A stretch of 64,000 nucleotides of DNA from Crossaster papposus (GCA_037893245.1 JBAIAA010000600.1:806001-870000), one strand, 5' to 3'. Positions 22,736-33,418 are shown, numbered from the stretch's first letter. The notes: a model not told the origin generated them from the sequence alone. A program made the numbers and translations.

Positions 22736-23883
22736 GTATGTTTGAATTTCACAAATATTAAAATTTTACATCGATTTAGACTAATTAGGCACCGCTCAAT
22801 TCATATCATGGACAAGTTCCAGACATAAACGCAGTTATTGAGCATCGGGGTGAGAGTTGTTGAGCGTCGGGGTGAGAGTTGTTGAGCGTCGGGGTGAGAG
22901 TTGTTGAGCGTCGGGGTGAGAGTTGTTGAGCGTCGGGGTGAGAGTTGTTGAGCGTCGGGGTGAGAGTTGTTGAGCGTCGGGGTGAGAGTTGTTGAGCGTC
23001 GGGGTGAGAGTTGTTGAGCGTCGGGGTGAGAGTTGTTGAGCGTCGGGGGTGAGAGTTGTTGAGCATCGGGGTGAGAGTTGTTGAGCGTCAGGGTGAGAGT
23101 TGTTGAGCGTCAGGGTGAGAGTTGTTGAGCGTCAGTGTGAGAGTTATTGAGCGTCAGTGTGAGAGTTGTTGAGCGTCGGAGTGAGAGTTGTTGAGCGTCG
23201 GAGTGAGAGTTGTTGAGCGTCGGGGTGAGAGTTGTTGGCGTCTTAACAACTCTTACCACGCCAAACAACTCTTACCACGCCCGACGCCAAACAACTCTTG
23301 CCTCGCCCGACGCCAAACAACTCTTACCACGCCCGACGCCGAACAACTCTTACCGCGACGCCGAACAACTCTTACCACGCACGACGCCAAACAACTCTTA
23401 CCAAGCACGACGCCAAACAACTCTTACCACGCACGACGCCGAACAACCCTTACGACGCCGAACAACCCTTACCACGCACGACGCCGAACAACCCTTACCA
23501 CGCCGAACAACCCTTACCACGCCGAACAACCCTTACCACGCACGACGCCGAATAACTCTTACCACGCTGAACAGCTCTTACCACGCACGACGACGCCGAA
23601 CAGCTCTTACCACGCACGACGACGCCGAACAGCTCTTACCACGCACGACGACGCCGAACAACTCTTACCACGCACGACGCCGCACAGCTTTTACCACGCA
23701 CGACGCCGAACAACTTTTACCACGCACGGCTCCAAACAAGTTACCACGACAATTTAGTGACCTGAATAGTACACCATACCAACTGGTTTGTTTTGCGGTA
23801 AACCCATTAATAACGAATATAATTATTTTCCCGAGATTATTGCCTTCTGTATTTTACTTCAATCTCCATTCCTCTTCTATCAG
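22736..23883. repeat. Intron 1 of OATP copy B with two opposed minisatellites
   Basis: Left block (about 22845-23240): roughly 18 copies of a 22-bp unit beginning GAGCGTCGGGGTGAG. Right block (about 23243-23752): units starting AACAACTCTTACCACG with variable GACGCC spacers. The reverse complement of the left unit reads AACAACTCTCACCCCGACGC, so the two blocks are diverged inverted versions of one repeat and meet near 23241. Long Thr/Leu/Arg-rich frames across it are artefacts. Confidence 0.88.
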
Positions 23884-24210
23884 GTATCTGGGCTGCTGTG
23901 AGTGGCCTGTCGCCCGCGGTAGGCATTTTCGTCACTGCGGCAGTGCTTGGTCTGTGGGTAGACTTCTACAGAATTCCCTCATCATTCGTCCCCGTGTCAC
24001 CCAGTGACCGGGTGTGGTTGGGAGCCTGGTGGCTAGGCTACCTCATTACTGGGATCTTACATCTGTTGCCAGCGGTGCTTTTCTATGGATTTCCAAGGGT
24101 GTTGAGAAAGTCCCGTACTAACGCCGAAGACACGAAACGTGGAGATGAGGATGACCGCAAAAACGAGTGTACGACTCGTCTGAATTCCCCCAAAAGACAG
24201 ACTACAAGAG
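23884..24210 (+). CDS. SLCO: OATP copy B exon 2 (TM5-TM6)
   Basis: 327-base phase-1 exon encoding GIWAAVSGLSPAVGIF, VDFYRIPSS, the family signature VWLGAWWLGYLITG and the intracellular loop with FPRVLRKSR. One codon (Ile) shorter than C just before the donor. Confidence 0.92.
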
Positions 24211-24426
24211 GTAGTGTACTTTTTTCACATTCTAATGACTAAATATGGCAGGTGGCTGTTTGCAAAATTTGTTATCTTTTAACTATCTGATGATCGATGG
24301 CAAAGGTTACCGTCCGAGAAATAGGATTGCCTATATTATGGAATATTCTAGATGTACACACTATTAACACTAAGTTGTTGTCTGCGTAGAGTGAGTGATT
24401 CATTTCGTGATTGTATCTCCAAACAG
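24211..24426. other. Intron 2 of OATP copy B
   Basis: Only 216 bases, against 1144 in copy C; no inserts seen. Confidence 0.8.
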
Positions 24427-24591
24427 GGAGTTTGTTGACGTTTTGGAAGGTGTTGAAAAACCGTGACTGCATGCTGACGTGCCTGTCCCAAGCAAGCGCC
24501 ATCGTCGTTGTGTATGGATACGGCCTCTTCGTTCCTAAGTACCTGGAAGTTCAGTTTGAGGTGGAAACTCAACTAGCCGACCTTCTGACGG
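24427..24591 (+). CDS. SLCO: OATP copy B exon 3 (TM7)
   Basis: 165 bases, phase 1, protein sequence identical to exon 3 of A. The first bases are GGAG rather than GTAG after the acceptor, still giving Gly. Confidence 0.92.
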
Positions 24592-25242
24592 GTAAACTCA
24601 ATGAAGTGAATGTAATATGTACATACGTTGATAGATCTGGCACTGTAAACACAATTATTGTTCGACAATTGCATTTTGCCCAAGGTTGATCAAGTTATTG
24701 CCGACACTCTCGGGCAAATTAATCGCGATAGTTGATAAATTGTAATCAACATTGAGGTAACTTCATATCAATGTTGGGCAGATAATATTGTCCAACAGTG
24801 TTTTTCCCAACAATTTGTATTCGGTCTTGGAAACTATTGGGTCGTGCATGGTAGACATTACTCGGCCAAAGAGCACGGTTGTGTGTTGTTTAACACATTT
24901 TGCACTAAAGCCGATAATGTAAAACTAAAAACTATAAACTAAATAGTTGTGATGTTTGTTAAGTTTAACACTATGGGCTGTAACTACGAAAGCTGTTTAT
25001 CGAAAAAAAGTTACACGCGTCTTCCTAAACACCTGAATTAAACAGCTCTTACTAAATATCTTAAATGGTTGTTTAGTTATCCTCGTGTAACTTGGACAGT
25101 CTAAACTTATTGACCGTTGACCCTATTGTTAATTACATTGTAATATAGAGGATTGCGCAACAGTATGAACATACGATACGATAGGCCTCAGTAGATAAAT
25201 CTTCAGCAAGTCTTTACTTAGATACTCTAAAGCCTGAGCCAT

Positions 25243-25464
25243 ATGGCTGATACCAAAAGGCAACGCAGTGACAGTTTCACTGCTAACAAAAGGATGGCTC
25301 TCGTTGAGACCATGAGGAACTTTAATTACATTATTGGTGACAAACGATGTGACACTAAAGCCAACCAGAAAAAAGTTGATGCCTGGAAAGCTAACTCTTC
25401 AGAAATGTCCATCTCGTTTCCTGACCGTAAAAGCCGATCTGCTATAAAGAATTGGGTGTTCTAA
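25243..25464 (+). pseudogene. Myb/SANT-like protein fragment of Harbinger element
   Basis: 73 codons: a basic start MADTKRQRSDSFTANKR, then VETMRNFNYIIGDKRCD and KVDAWKANSSEM, the spacing of a Myb/SANT-like DNA-binding domain as encoded by the second gene of Harbinger transposons. It helps the transposase bind DNA in intact elements (family knowledge). It ends abruptly at TAA after IKNWVF, where the internal deletion of the element lies, so it is truncated. Confidence 0.6.
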
Positions 25465-25467
25465 ATA

Positions 25468-25668
25468 CAATCCGAGAAGTCCAAGTAAATCGTTCAACGT
25501 GTCTTTGCTAACTATGAAACGTCTGATGACATGTTCCTCGTCATACTCTTCTAAGGGATTCACCTTGTCCCTAAAAACTATTGGTGCACGTTGGTGTTGG
25601 CGACCATGACGATGTTCTTGTTAGTTGGCCTCCTCTTGTGCAATTACGAAGATTTGAAGCGCATCCAT
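25468..25668 (-). pseudogene. Harbinger transposase N-terminal fragment
   Basis: Minus-strand frame from ATG at 25668 with one in-frame TAA (25621-25623). It contains RDKVNPLEEYDEEHVIRRF and VSKDTLNDLLGLLG, the typical N-terminal motif of Harbinger DDE nucleases (RDRxNPL...RFRxSK). The catalytic domain is absent. Identified by pattern memory only. Confidence 0.6.
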
Positions 25669-26007
25669 CATGCCCACCTTTCTACCTTTCTGTGTACATA
25701 TCTGGCTTCTAAATGGCTCAGAATACTCACTAAACAACCCCCGTACCATGTTTAAGAATTGCTATTGTTTGTTATAAACACATGTTTAACTCCAATGGTC
25801 ATTTAAACGCGGCTAACTTAAAACAAGCTTTGTAGTACTTGTTTGAAGTTAGACACCAGGTTTAAACAGTGACTACTAATGTATACGCATCTAATGGCTT
25901 AAACAGCTTTCGTAGTTACAGCCCTATATGTTTAAGATACAGCTTTGCATATTTTATTGTCCAAACGAGGAGCATTTTGTTCAATCCATTCAATCCATCT
26001 ACTACAG

Positions 26008-26209
26008 GTTGTCTTCTGGCTCCCGCATTCGCCATTGGTAGTATACTGGCTGGTTCCCTGGTCAAACGATTCAACATTCAATACAGAGGGCTAGTCTCCC
26101 TCTCGTGCGTCGGACTGTTTTTTGGCATCGTTGGCTTCACGGCGAATCTGTTCATTGGCTGCCCTAATGAAAACATTGCCGGCGTTTTCACGCCATACGC
26201 TGGACTAGG
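26008..26209 (+). CDS. SLCO: OATP copy B exon 4 (TM8-TM9)
   Basis: 202 bases; differs from A and C at several residues in TM8-TM9 (SILAGSLVKRF, VGLFFGIVGFTA), showing B is the more diverged type. Open, phases conserved. Confidence 0.92.
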
Positions 26210-26694
26210 GTATGTTGGACAAGTCTAGTAGCACATTTGCCCTTAGGTGTTTTGTTAGGGTAGAATAGGTCTGCATGAACGCGGCACAATGTGCGCAAAT
26301 CTTTACCAATTGGGCGTAAAGATGGTATGACTATTTGCTTCTGCTGTAATTTGTAAAAAAACCATAGATGGATTAGTTTTTGTGTTTGTATGCTTGAAAA
26401 ACCAAGAACAAAAATGTTGTCTTTGTAGTCTGGTTCATTAACCCTACTTCAGTCAAACAGAGCATTTATCAGGTTAGGGAACCGGACTATTGCTGGCCTA
26501 CTTGTATCCGTTCACGTATGTGTAACCATATTGCAAAGACAATGTGGACTGACTTAATTAATTGGTCAAAATGGGGGTGGGGGTGGTATCATTTAAAAAT
26601 AGTCGAAGTTTTTTTTAACGATGTTCGAGCGAGTTTAGGTTTGACAATTTTTTTCGTTCTATACGAACGATACAATCTTGTGCTTATTTTTTAG
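26210..26694. other. Intron 4 of OATP copy B
   Basis: Alignable with intron 4 of A and C; nothing else seen. Confidence 0.75.
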
Positions 26695-26827
26695 CCACCT
26701 TGGTTTAAAGGCGCCCTGCAACTCGGACTGCGCATGCTCTTTGTCTGTGTACTCGCCTGTCTGCGATGGCCATGGAACTACCTTTTTCTCAGCGTGCCAC
26801 GCAGGATGTCAACAGGCCTCTGAGCAG
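26695..26827 (+). CDS. SLCO: OATP copy B exon 5 (Kazal-like domain, first half)
   Basis: 133 bases encoding CNSDCACSLSVYSPVC and FFSACHAGCQQASEQ; all six cysteines kept, Arg to Gln after the last one relative to A and C. Confidence 0.93.
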
Positions 26828-27258
26828 GTACGCGTAGATTCTGTTCCCAACATTGAATAAAGGGGAAAAGAACCAGTGCGAATCATTACTCTGCCAAATC
26901 TGTTGGACTAACAAGGTCAAAGTTCAAATTGTATTACGCAGAGGTAAAATAAAATAAGTTATATCTTCGAAGCTAGGCTAAGGATTCAAAACGGTCATTA
27001 ACCTTAACTCCACGAGTATGTACAGAATCATATTGAAATTGCAGGATTCATGACTGCTGGGGTTAATCTGATGTCCATTTACCCCGCTTCACCATTTTGA
27101 TCTCAAAGTCAGTCTCATGACGACGGACTTAACATACTGCTCGAAACGTCGAGTTCCCTCCATTTTTTTTCAGTACCACACAACTCGTAACAGAGAATTT
27201 AGCACATGGTGCTACTAACCGCAAACAACTTGACTTATCTCAGTCCATTCACCCGCAG
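26828..27258. other. Intron 5 of OATP copy B
   Basis: Matches intron 5 of A with scattered substitutions; acceptor changed to CACCCGCAG but still valid. No gene. Confidence 0.75.
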
Positions 27259-27464
27259 GAATATGGAGACTGTTCATGCTTATTAGCCGCTGGACCGCCA
27301 ACCAACACAACGATGGGCCCTGGTACATATGGACCACCTCTGGACGTAAATGAGGGCGCTTGTGGTAGTCACTGCATATCCTATGCACCATACCTAGCCG
27401 TGCTGACCGTGGTTTTGTTGATTGCTCAATTTGCACAGCTTTTGCGTTTGAATATGGTCATTCG
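27259..27464 (+). CDS. SLCO: OATP copy B exon 6 (Kazal-like domain end, TM10)
   Basis: 206 bases, open in the expected frame from EYGDCSCLLAAG through NEGACGSHCISYAPY to TM10 and the GTAACT donor. Without an internal start it is easy to miss. Confidence 0.88.
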
Positions 27465-28594
27465 GTAACTATTTTCCCAATCGCATTTTCTTGTAAGTCT
27501 TATGGCAAGCTCATCACGCAAGGTTATGTTCTTGTTCAACTTTAACCGTATTAATGCAAATGTATTGACATTTTTATGCCCAGCCGACAAAGCTAAGGTG
27601 CATGTCGTCTGCAGTCAGTTTTCCCGCCATACATTATATAATTTTGTGTCGGTGTCTATAACTCTTATTAATAAATACCTATGAGAGTTGATGGCTTCTA
27701 ATTGATCACGTGGAGGGCATTATTTTGTAGTAATGACCGGCTTCCAAAAAAGAAGCGAATAAATGTCCCCTGAACCAGCATTATTCAAGCATCATGTAAG
27801 CCAATGATTGGCCAAATGCAACAGTTCTGCGGTAACTTGCAACAAGGACGCGTCAAATCTTGATACTGCGCGCTATAAATGTACGCGTAGAATGTTTGTA
27901 TCTATCGTCTGTTAACGCTAGCGCGTTGCTATGCACGATGGGCATCAGTAGTCAGTTAGTCTGGTCTTAAAGTATGGGTAATAATAACAACACATATTGA
28001 AGAGGCAGGGTATCATGCATAAGCTTAAATATGGCCCCTGAACATAAAAACAAAACACTGGAAAAATCGCCGAAAGAAAAGTCACGAAATTTAGAGCATT
28101 TTCACTATTTTTCTCGTTAAAAAGGCTCGGTCCATTACCAGCGGTCACCCCCCAACCCGGTCATTATCATGCAGTAATGACCGGGTCCTCGCACTGTTAT
28201 TCCCTAATTAATTAATTAATCCCAATGAGTTGGACCAATACGCGTGTACGTCAAAGGTCAACGTCATTATGGTTAAAACAAATGGTTGGACCACCATAAC
28301 TTAAACAAAGACTCGCATTCAAACTTGTATTGTGGGTCGGACGTGTTGTCATCTGTCAGTATGTCATTATAGACAGTGCAGTATTGTCTAAGCTTGACGA
28401 AACTGACCAACTGCCTGCAATCTTGGGCAAAATCTAACCAACATTGGTAGGAAGTTACTGAATGTTGACCAAATGTTAGGAAGAATTTGCCCAACATGTT
28501 AGGCAGTTGGTATTTTGACCAACGTGCGTTGGGCATTATACGCTGGCAGGGCATATTTGTGTTTATAAACACAGGTTTTTGTCTTGGTTTTCAG
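27465..28594. other. Intron 6 of OATP copy B
   Basis: Larger than in A because about 600 bases (27650-28215) are extra. These include a perfect 12-bp hairpin ACCCGGTCATTA / TAATGACCGGGT at 28155-28186 and an earlier direct copy of TAATGACCGG near 27731. The remainder matches A. No gene seen. Confidence 0.65.
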
Positions 28595-28656
28595 ATGCGT
28601 CCCAGCAGAAGACAGGCCTGTAGCTTTGGCGATGCATTATGTAACGGGACTAATCG
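28595..28656 (+). CDS. SLCO: OATP copy B exon 7 (start of TM11)
   Basis: 62 bases encoding CVPAEDRPVALAMHYVTGLI; donor GTGAGT, same phases as A and C. Confidence 0.88.
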
Positions 28657-28990
28657 GTGAGTACGCATACATTTTATTTTAGGTGTGTGCATAAGGCGGG
28701 TGTGTGTTAATTCAAGGCAGACACCAGTGTAATCTGGTACTTGCAGGATTATACATTTTATATTGAAAATTACGTTTATAATATAAAATTATTACATTTG
28801 TTTGAAACTTGTACTGTAGTTGGGTGTAGTGTAACATTATTTTGCTTTGGCCCCAATGTGGTATACATGTTCAAAACTTCATCGTATGGTGCAAAAATAC
28901 GACATGTCCTGCCTTAACGGGGGTTTGGGAATTTGGTTTTCTGATGTGAAAAAACATCTCAGTAAATTCTGTCTCCTCGTTTTGTATTAG
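28657..28990. other. Intron 7 of OATP copy B
   Basis: 334 bases without the repeat modules and hairpins that fill this intron in A and C; probably the ancestral state. Confidence 0.8.
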
Positions 28991-29238
28991 TTATTGTGCC
29001 GGCGTCTTATATGTTTGGCGCTATCATCGACTCGGCCTGCGTGGTGTGGCAACAAACGTGTTATGGCCAAGGAGCATGTCTTCTGTACGACAAAGTCTGG
29101 TACCGCTACATCTTCAACGGTGTTGCGTTGGGGATTGGGACACTAAGCTTTGGCCTCATGCTCATTGTTTGGAAGTTTCCTTCGTACACCGATAAAGAGA
29201 CATATGCTGCCGTAAAAGAGGAGGAAGATAGCATATGA
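28991..29238 (+). CDS. SLCO: OATP copy B exon 8 (TM11 end, TM12, C-terminus)
   Basis: 248 bases, phase 1, encoding VPASYMFGAIIDSACVVWQ, the CYGQGACLLYD loop, TM12 and tail; TGA at 29236-29238. Confidence 0.92.
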
Positions 29239-29285
29239 GAAGATAGCATAACTACAAGAAGCCAAATATATATATATTTTTTGAA

Positions 29286-30092
29286 ACAGTGGCTGTATTC
29301 GAAACCCTGTTCTTGAGTGACCCGCGAACGGTGTTCTTGGGTTGCCGATTGCGAACACTGAAGGGCGTGTAAAATACATCATTAAAGATGGCAGCCCCGA
29401 ATTAAAACTCCGAATAAGAATAAAATAAAGTAAATTATTTTACCAAAATAATTTACCTCTACAAATAGCAGTAGAAACTGACAAATATCAGCCCACAAAA
29501 TTATGATCACGTACAATTAAATTTTTATCATTTTTACTGCTCGTGCACTGAATAACTACTTCCAATTTGTATGCACAAACATTAAAGCCAGTTTCGGATA
29601 GGTCTAGGTCCGCCACCATTGTTCTTGACGTTATTCAGCTGCTCCTCACTGTGCAGGGAGCACTGACCTCTACACCTAGTCGGATCATTGCCCATAATTA
29701 TTATGCCGTGCTAAAGCTTGAAGTCGGCGTATATCAGAAGTGCAACATGGCGGACCCACGACGTCACTCTGTGAGCCAATGAAATCTCTGCAGGTGTAGA
29801 GGTCAGTGGATTTGTATTTATAAACATTACGTCATACTTACCGTAGCCACTGAACTCTACACCTGGACATTTCATTGGCTCACAGAGTGACGTCGTGGGT
29901 CCGCCATGTTGCACCTCTGGTAAACGCCTACTTCAAGCGTGAATGGGCAATGATCTGTTCATGTGTAGAGGTCAGTGGCAGGAAGTGGGAATCCTGTTCG
30001 CGAATACCGTTCGCGCGTTGGTCCTCGTCATTCGGAACCCTGTTCGCGTGTTCATTCAACACGAGAACGGGGTTTCGAATACGCCCATTGTG
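29286..30092. mobile_element. MITE in 3' flank of OATP copy B (outer element)
   Basis: Same element as 10162-10650, with GTATTCGAAACCCTG at the left and inverted CGGGGTTTCGAATACGCCCA at the right, enlarged by a nested foldback MITE. It contains AATAAA at 29419-29424, the first such hexamer after the B stop codon. Confidence 0.65.
29661..29977. mobile_element. Foldback MITE nested in the flank MITE
   Basis: About 317 bases, almost entirely a palindrome. Ends CACTGACCTCTACAC and GTGTAGAGGTCAGTG, with inner arms sharing CATGGCGGACCCACGACGTC and its complement. A second copy lies at 51900-52213. Confidence 0.8.
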
Positions 30093-30863
30093 TCCGCATC
30101 ACGGTTATCTCAATCGTCTTTATATTGCTGTTCAAGTTGTAAATATGACGATCTTTGACACTATTTAGTCTGTTTGGCAAAGATATAGAATTTAGCGTTC
30201 TTTTAGATTTCAATACAAATATATATACAAAAATATATACACAAATATATTAGCATGTTCAGAAATATTTTCATCTCTGAAGAAGATCTTGTTAAGATCG
30301 AAATATTAGTAGGCCCTCTCAACTTTTTTGATTTGTATATTTCGGGTAATTCCAGCCAGTAAGTAGTTTGCAGCAGTTTTAATCTTATTCATTATAAAAT
30401 CTATTTTCAACTTGTAATACATTGCAAGAACTGGGTCACCAACGTTATGATATTTTGTGTATTTTGGTATTTAGTTTTCTTTATTAACCTCTTTTTGGAG
30501 GAGGAGTGGGGGTCCTCCCACTTTGTACTTGTTATTAGTGTACATAATTCAATTTTGGTTACGAAGCTATATTTTTGTATTAAATTGTTGTTTGGCTATG
30601 TTTGCTTTTGAAATTCATCTGCGATTTTGGTTGGCCTACATATACCACGTTACCCAACTTTAAAAAAAAAAAAAAATTGGTGTTAAACACGGTCCTAATC
30701 AGAGTAGAAAATGGTTTCTTATAAGGAAGTCTTATAGCATGAACGGTATCACACGGCTGTTTCAATTACATAGCGCGCACGTAATACAAGCCCCTGAATT
30801 TGCTTGTTTGGAATTTGTTCACCCCGGTAATACTAACTGAAACGTGAACGGCGCCGTTGTTAC
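30093..30863. other. Intergenic DNA, no gene seen
   Basis: AT-rich. Carries the hairpin GATCTT-GTT-AAGATC (30285-30299) followed by GAAATATTAG. This marks a repeat whose coding-like end recurs in reverse near 36580-36780. An A-run lies at 30660. Confidence 0.5.
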
Positions 30864-31662
30864 GTCACCGTTTTCACGAAGAGGCAAATTGAGCCTTTCA
30901 CGGTCTGAACAAACTTTCGAGATAATCGCTTGTAAAGTTTGTCCTTTTTTCGTTTGGCAGTTTGAAACATAAATATCCATAGAATATACAAGATTAAGGT
31001 ATCATGGGAAAGAAGAGATTTTAATCTTCTTAAATATAGCAAACGTTAAGAAAAATAGGTGATTAGTTTTGCAGAATTAATCAATTAATAGAATTGCCTC
31101 TTCGTGAAAACGAAAAAAACGATACATTAGCAAATTCGCCCGTGGCTGTGAGAGTCAGAATGTATACATTTCCCCATTGCGCCCCCAATTTGTCTCTTCG
31201 TGAAAACGCTAAAAGCCACTTCGCGACCAATTCGCCCAATTCGCCTCTTCGTGAAAACGCTAAAGTGACTAAGCGCACCAAAGTGCCCTTCATAAACACG
31301 TTGAAGTCAACGCTATTTCGAATTTGCCTCTTCGTGAAAACGCTAAAAGCCAGTTCGCGACCAATTCGCCCAATTCGCCTCTTCGTGAAAACGCTAAAGT
31401 GACTACGCGCACCAAAGTGCCCTTCATAAACACGTTGAAGTCAACGCTATTTCGAATTTGCCTCTTCGTGAAAACGCAAAAGGGCACTGGAGGACCAATT
31501 CGCCCATTAGTTAATTAGGTTAATTGTGATTTTAATGATTTTGTGGATGTATAACTTCACCAGGTTGTAGAAATTGCAATATTTAATCGTTTTCATCAAA
31601 AAAAATAATTTCGATAAATAGACGATTTTTCATGAAATTCGCCTCTTCGTGAAAACGGTGAC
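30864..31662. mobile_element. TIR element with internal copies of its own end
   Basis: Perfect 22-bp terminal inverted repeats, outer part GTCACCGTTTTCACGAAGAG. Inside, the right-end motif CTCTTCGTGAAAACG recurs at least six more times within a direct repeat of about 131 bases (about 31190, 31321, 31455). The corresponding site near 59025 in the C flank lacks the element. No transposase. Superfamily unknown; the flanking GTTAC strings may be the target duplication. Confidence 0.75.
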
Positions 31663-32063
31663 GGTTACTGGGCCTAACGGGGAATTCCCTGTTTATTTTA
31701 CGAAAGCGTAAAACCAAACAAAAATTAGTTTTTGTGTGTGTGGTAAAGTTACTTACATTTTTAGTACTTAGAAGGGCTAAATAAGAATAAGACTCTTCAA
31801 AACAACATTCTATTTTCCGATTTATCGTGTCTGTGTGTACTATCGGAGTGTTAGGCCTAAGGGTTTATAATATATTTCGTATAATTTTTTTTATCTATAG
31901 AAGAACTTTATGTAGTAATCTTGATGTCGATTATACATGTGTATATATTATATTAAACTACTTGGGACAAAATGCCTTCGTTTCTATTTTAACAGTAGGC
32001 AAAGATATTTTGAAAAACCGAAGTAACATATAATTACATGTATTAACCTTTTCGATCTTTAAA
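31663..32063. other. Intergenic DNA, no gene seen
   Basis: Shared with 59040-59420. The small frame 31827-32033 is not conserved there. Confidence 0.5.
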
Positions 32064-32284
32064 ACCAGTTCGCGCCGGTGGGCGTATATAGACGCAACAG
32101 TTTTCCCAGATGCAAAACGGTTGACGCATAAACTCGAGGCCGGAAATTTCTGTCAGCAGCGAGCAAGGCCGGAAGTGCGTTGGTGTGCTTCCCCGTCGGC
32201 CTGAACCCGCCTCGGATCATGTTTCGTTGAAAATAATCCCGCGCCTCGGCTCGGTAATGTTAAAATAATCCCGCGCGAACTGGT
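32064..32284. mobile_element. MITE with ACCAGTTCGCGC ends, copy 2
   Basis: Second copy of the element at 10915-11142, 221 bases, at the homologous position downstream of OATP copy B, so it was duplicated with the gene. Confidence 0.65.
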
Positions 32285-33418
32285 AAATAATTGATCATTT
32301 TTATCCAACATATTATGCAGTCTGTACATCTTGCTATTAATGTGTTATAACGTTTACATACTTTTTATTATAATACCTCACCCACAGATTCTGTGTCTTG
32401 ATTGGCCGAGAGCTAGTCACATGGCATTTATATTTTTACTATCTTTCTGTGCATGGCCAAAGTGTGTGCAAAAACGTATGCTTATGTGCTCTTGCTTGCT
32501 TTTGATCGAGGATCGAAACACAAAAGAAAACAAAGGGAACAAAAGATCCTCGAAGGACGGTTTCTTTGTCCTCGATCGCCAGGATAAGCGTAAAGCAATG
32601 GGGTTAGGTTTCAGTAAAGGAATAAAGGAAAACACAATAGGGGATCCTCGGTCGTAATGGCAATTCACGAACTATTGTGGGTTCAAACTTTTTGTGAAGG
32701 GTGGTTTAGAAAATTGCTAAGTCATTTTCCACCAATTTTTTATTGAAATCGAAGTTCATTTTAGATGTATTTAGATTGGGGAGGGGCCGCGGGGCCACGT
32801 GCCCCCGGGTAAACTTTTAAAAAAATGGGGTGGGGAAAAATAGGGGGAGGTGAGAGAAAAAGAATGAAGGAGGATCGGATCGGAAGATCTGCTGTGTCTT
32901 ATTTTTGGCATAGATTAAAGAAACAGAAGAAAAGAAAGAAAAAAAGTGTTTTGATTGTAAATTTGTATCTATTCTTATATAATAATCTTTAAAAAGGAGA
33001 TTTTATTTCATGAAATTTTATTTTATTAAAAAAGGAGACTTATTTCAGTGGGAACACTAGATAAGAGCATCCACAAACAGGATTTTAAGGACAGTTTGTC
33101 ATTAAAGGTAATACAACATTTGCAAACCCCCCCCCCCCCCCCAGAAAAAAACACAAAAAAAACCCCAAAAAACAAAAAAACAAACAAAAAAACAAAAAGA
33201 GAAAAAACTACTTCATTTAATGAATGACCATATTTGACAGTCACGAATGGTCTCGAGCATCCTGTGCTGTTCTGTTTTAACAACCGTCGTCGCAAAAAAA
33301 TACTAAACCCCGGAAAAAATCCGTTTGACCCGACCCCCCCCCCCCCCCCCCCCCTTAAAAGAAAATGTGCCTAGAAATAAATGGTGTCCATTAACCTTTC
33401 TGAATGTTCCTATTTCAG
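32285..33418. other. Intergenic DNA before the second piggyBac remnant
   Basis: 32285-32490 repeats 11143-11340. A GATCGAGGATCG...CCTCGATCG-type inverted segment lies at 32503-32660. From about 32950 it matches the intron of the first piggyBac remnant, including poly-C runs (33126-33142, 33337-33353). The first piggyBac exon is missing here. Confidence 0.55.

Larger units (their letters stand above)
24975..25924. mobile_element. PIF/Harbinger-type element, internally deleted
   Basis: Perfect 25-bp terminal inverted repeats starting GGGCTGTAACTACGAAAGCT. Flanked by TAT on both sides; copies A and C hold a single TAT at the empty site. A 3-bp duplication is what PIF/Harbinger transposases leave. 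It contains a Myb/SANT-like ORF on the + strand and a transposase N-terminal piece on the - strand, facing each other with only a few bases between, so the C-terminal parts of both proteins are deleted. Non-autonomous. Confidence 0.8.
24592..26007. other. Intron 3 of OATP copy B, carrying a Harbinger element
   Basis: The outer parts match introns 3 of A and C. The 950-base element at 24975-25924 accounts for the extra length. Confidence 0.8.
22069..29238 (+). pseudogene. SLCO: OATP/SLCO organic anion transporter, copy B, eight exons, two stops in exon 1
   Basis: Complete set of OATP exons: 22069-22735, 23884-24210, 24427-24591, 26008-26209, 26695-26827, 27259-27464, 28595-28656, 28991-29238. 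All splice sites are GT-AG and all phases equal those of copy C, so the gene decayed little. Exon 1 has TAG at 22555-22557 (TCA in C) and TAA at 22648-22650 (CAA in C). Both fall between the TM3 loop and TM4, so translation would end after about 162 residues. Exons 2-8 are fully open and retain the WLGAWWLG signature, the Kazal-like cysteines and TM12. One codon is missing at the end of exon 2 relative to C. Either a young pseudogene, a null allele or a sequencing error; the rest of the frame argues for recent loss. The ATG directly follows the acceptor AG, so a 5' non-coding exon must exist upstream. Confidence 0.88.

Noticed and set aside
23188-24007. Long Thr/Leu-rich frames across intron 1 of copy B
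   Set aside because: Minisatellite translation that runs into OATP exon 2 in the wrong frame.
25530-25545. Hammerhead ribozyme core (CTGATGA)
   Set aside because: No matching GAAA segment or stems nearby; it lies in the Harbinger transposase remnant.
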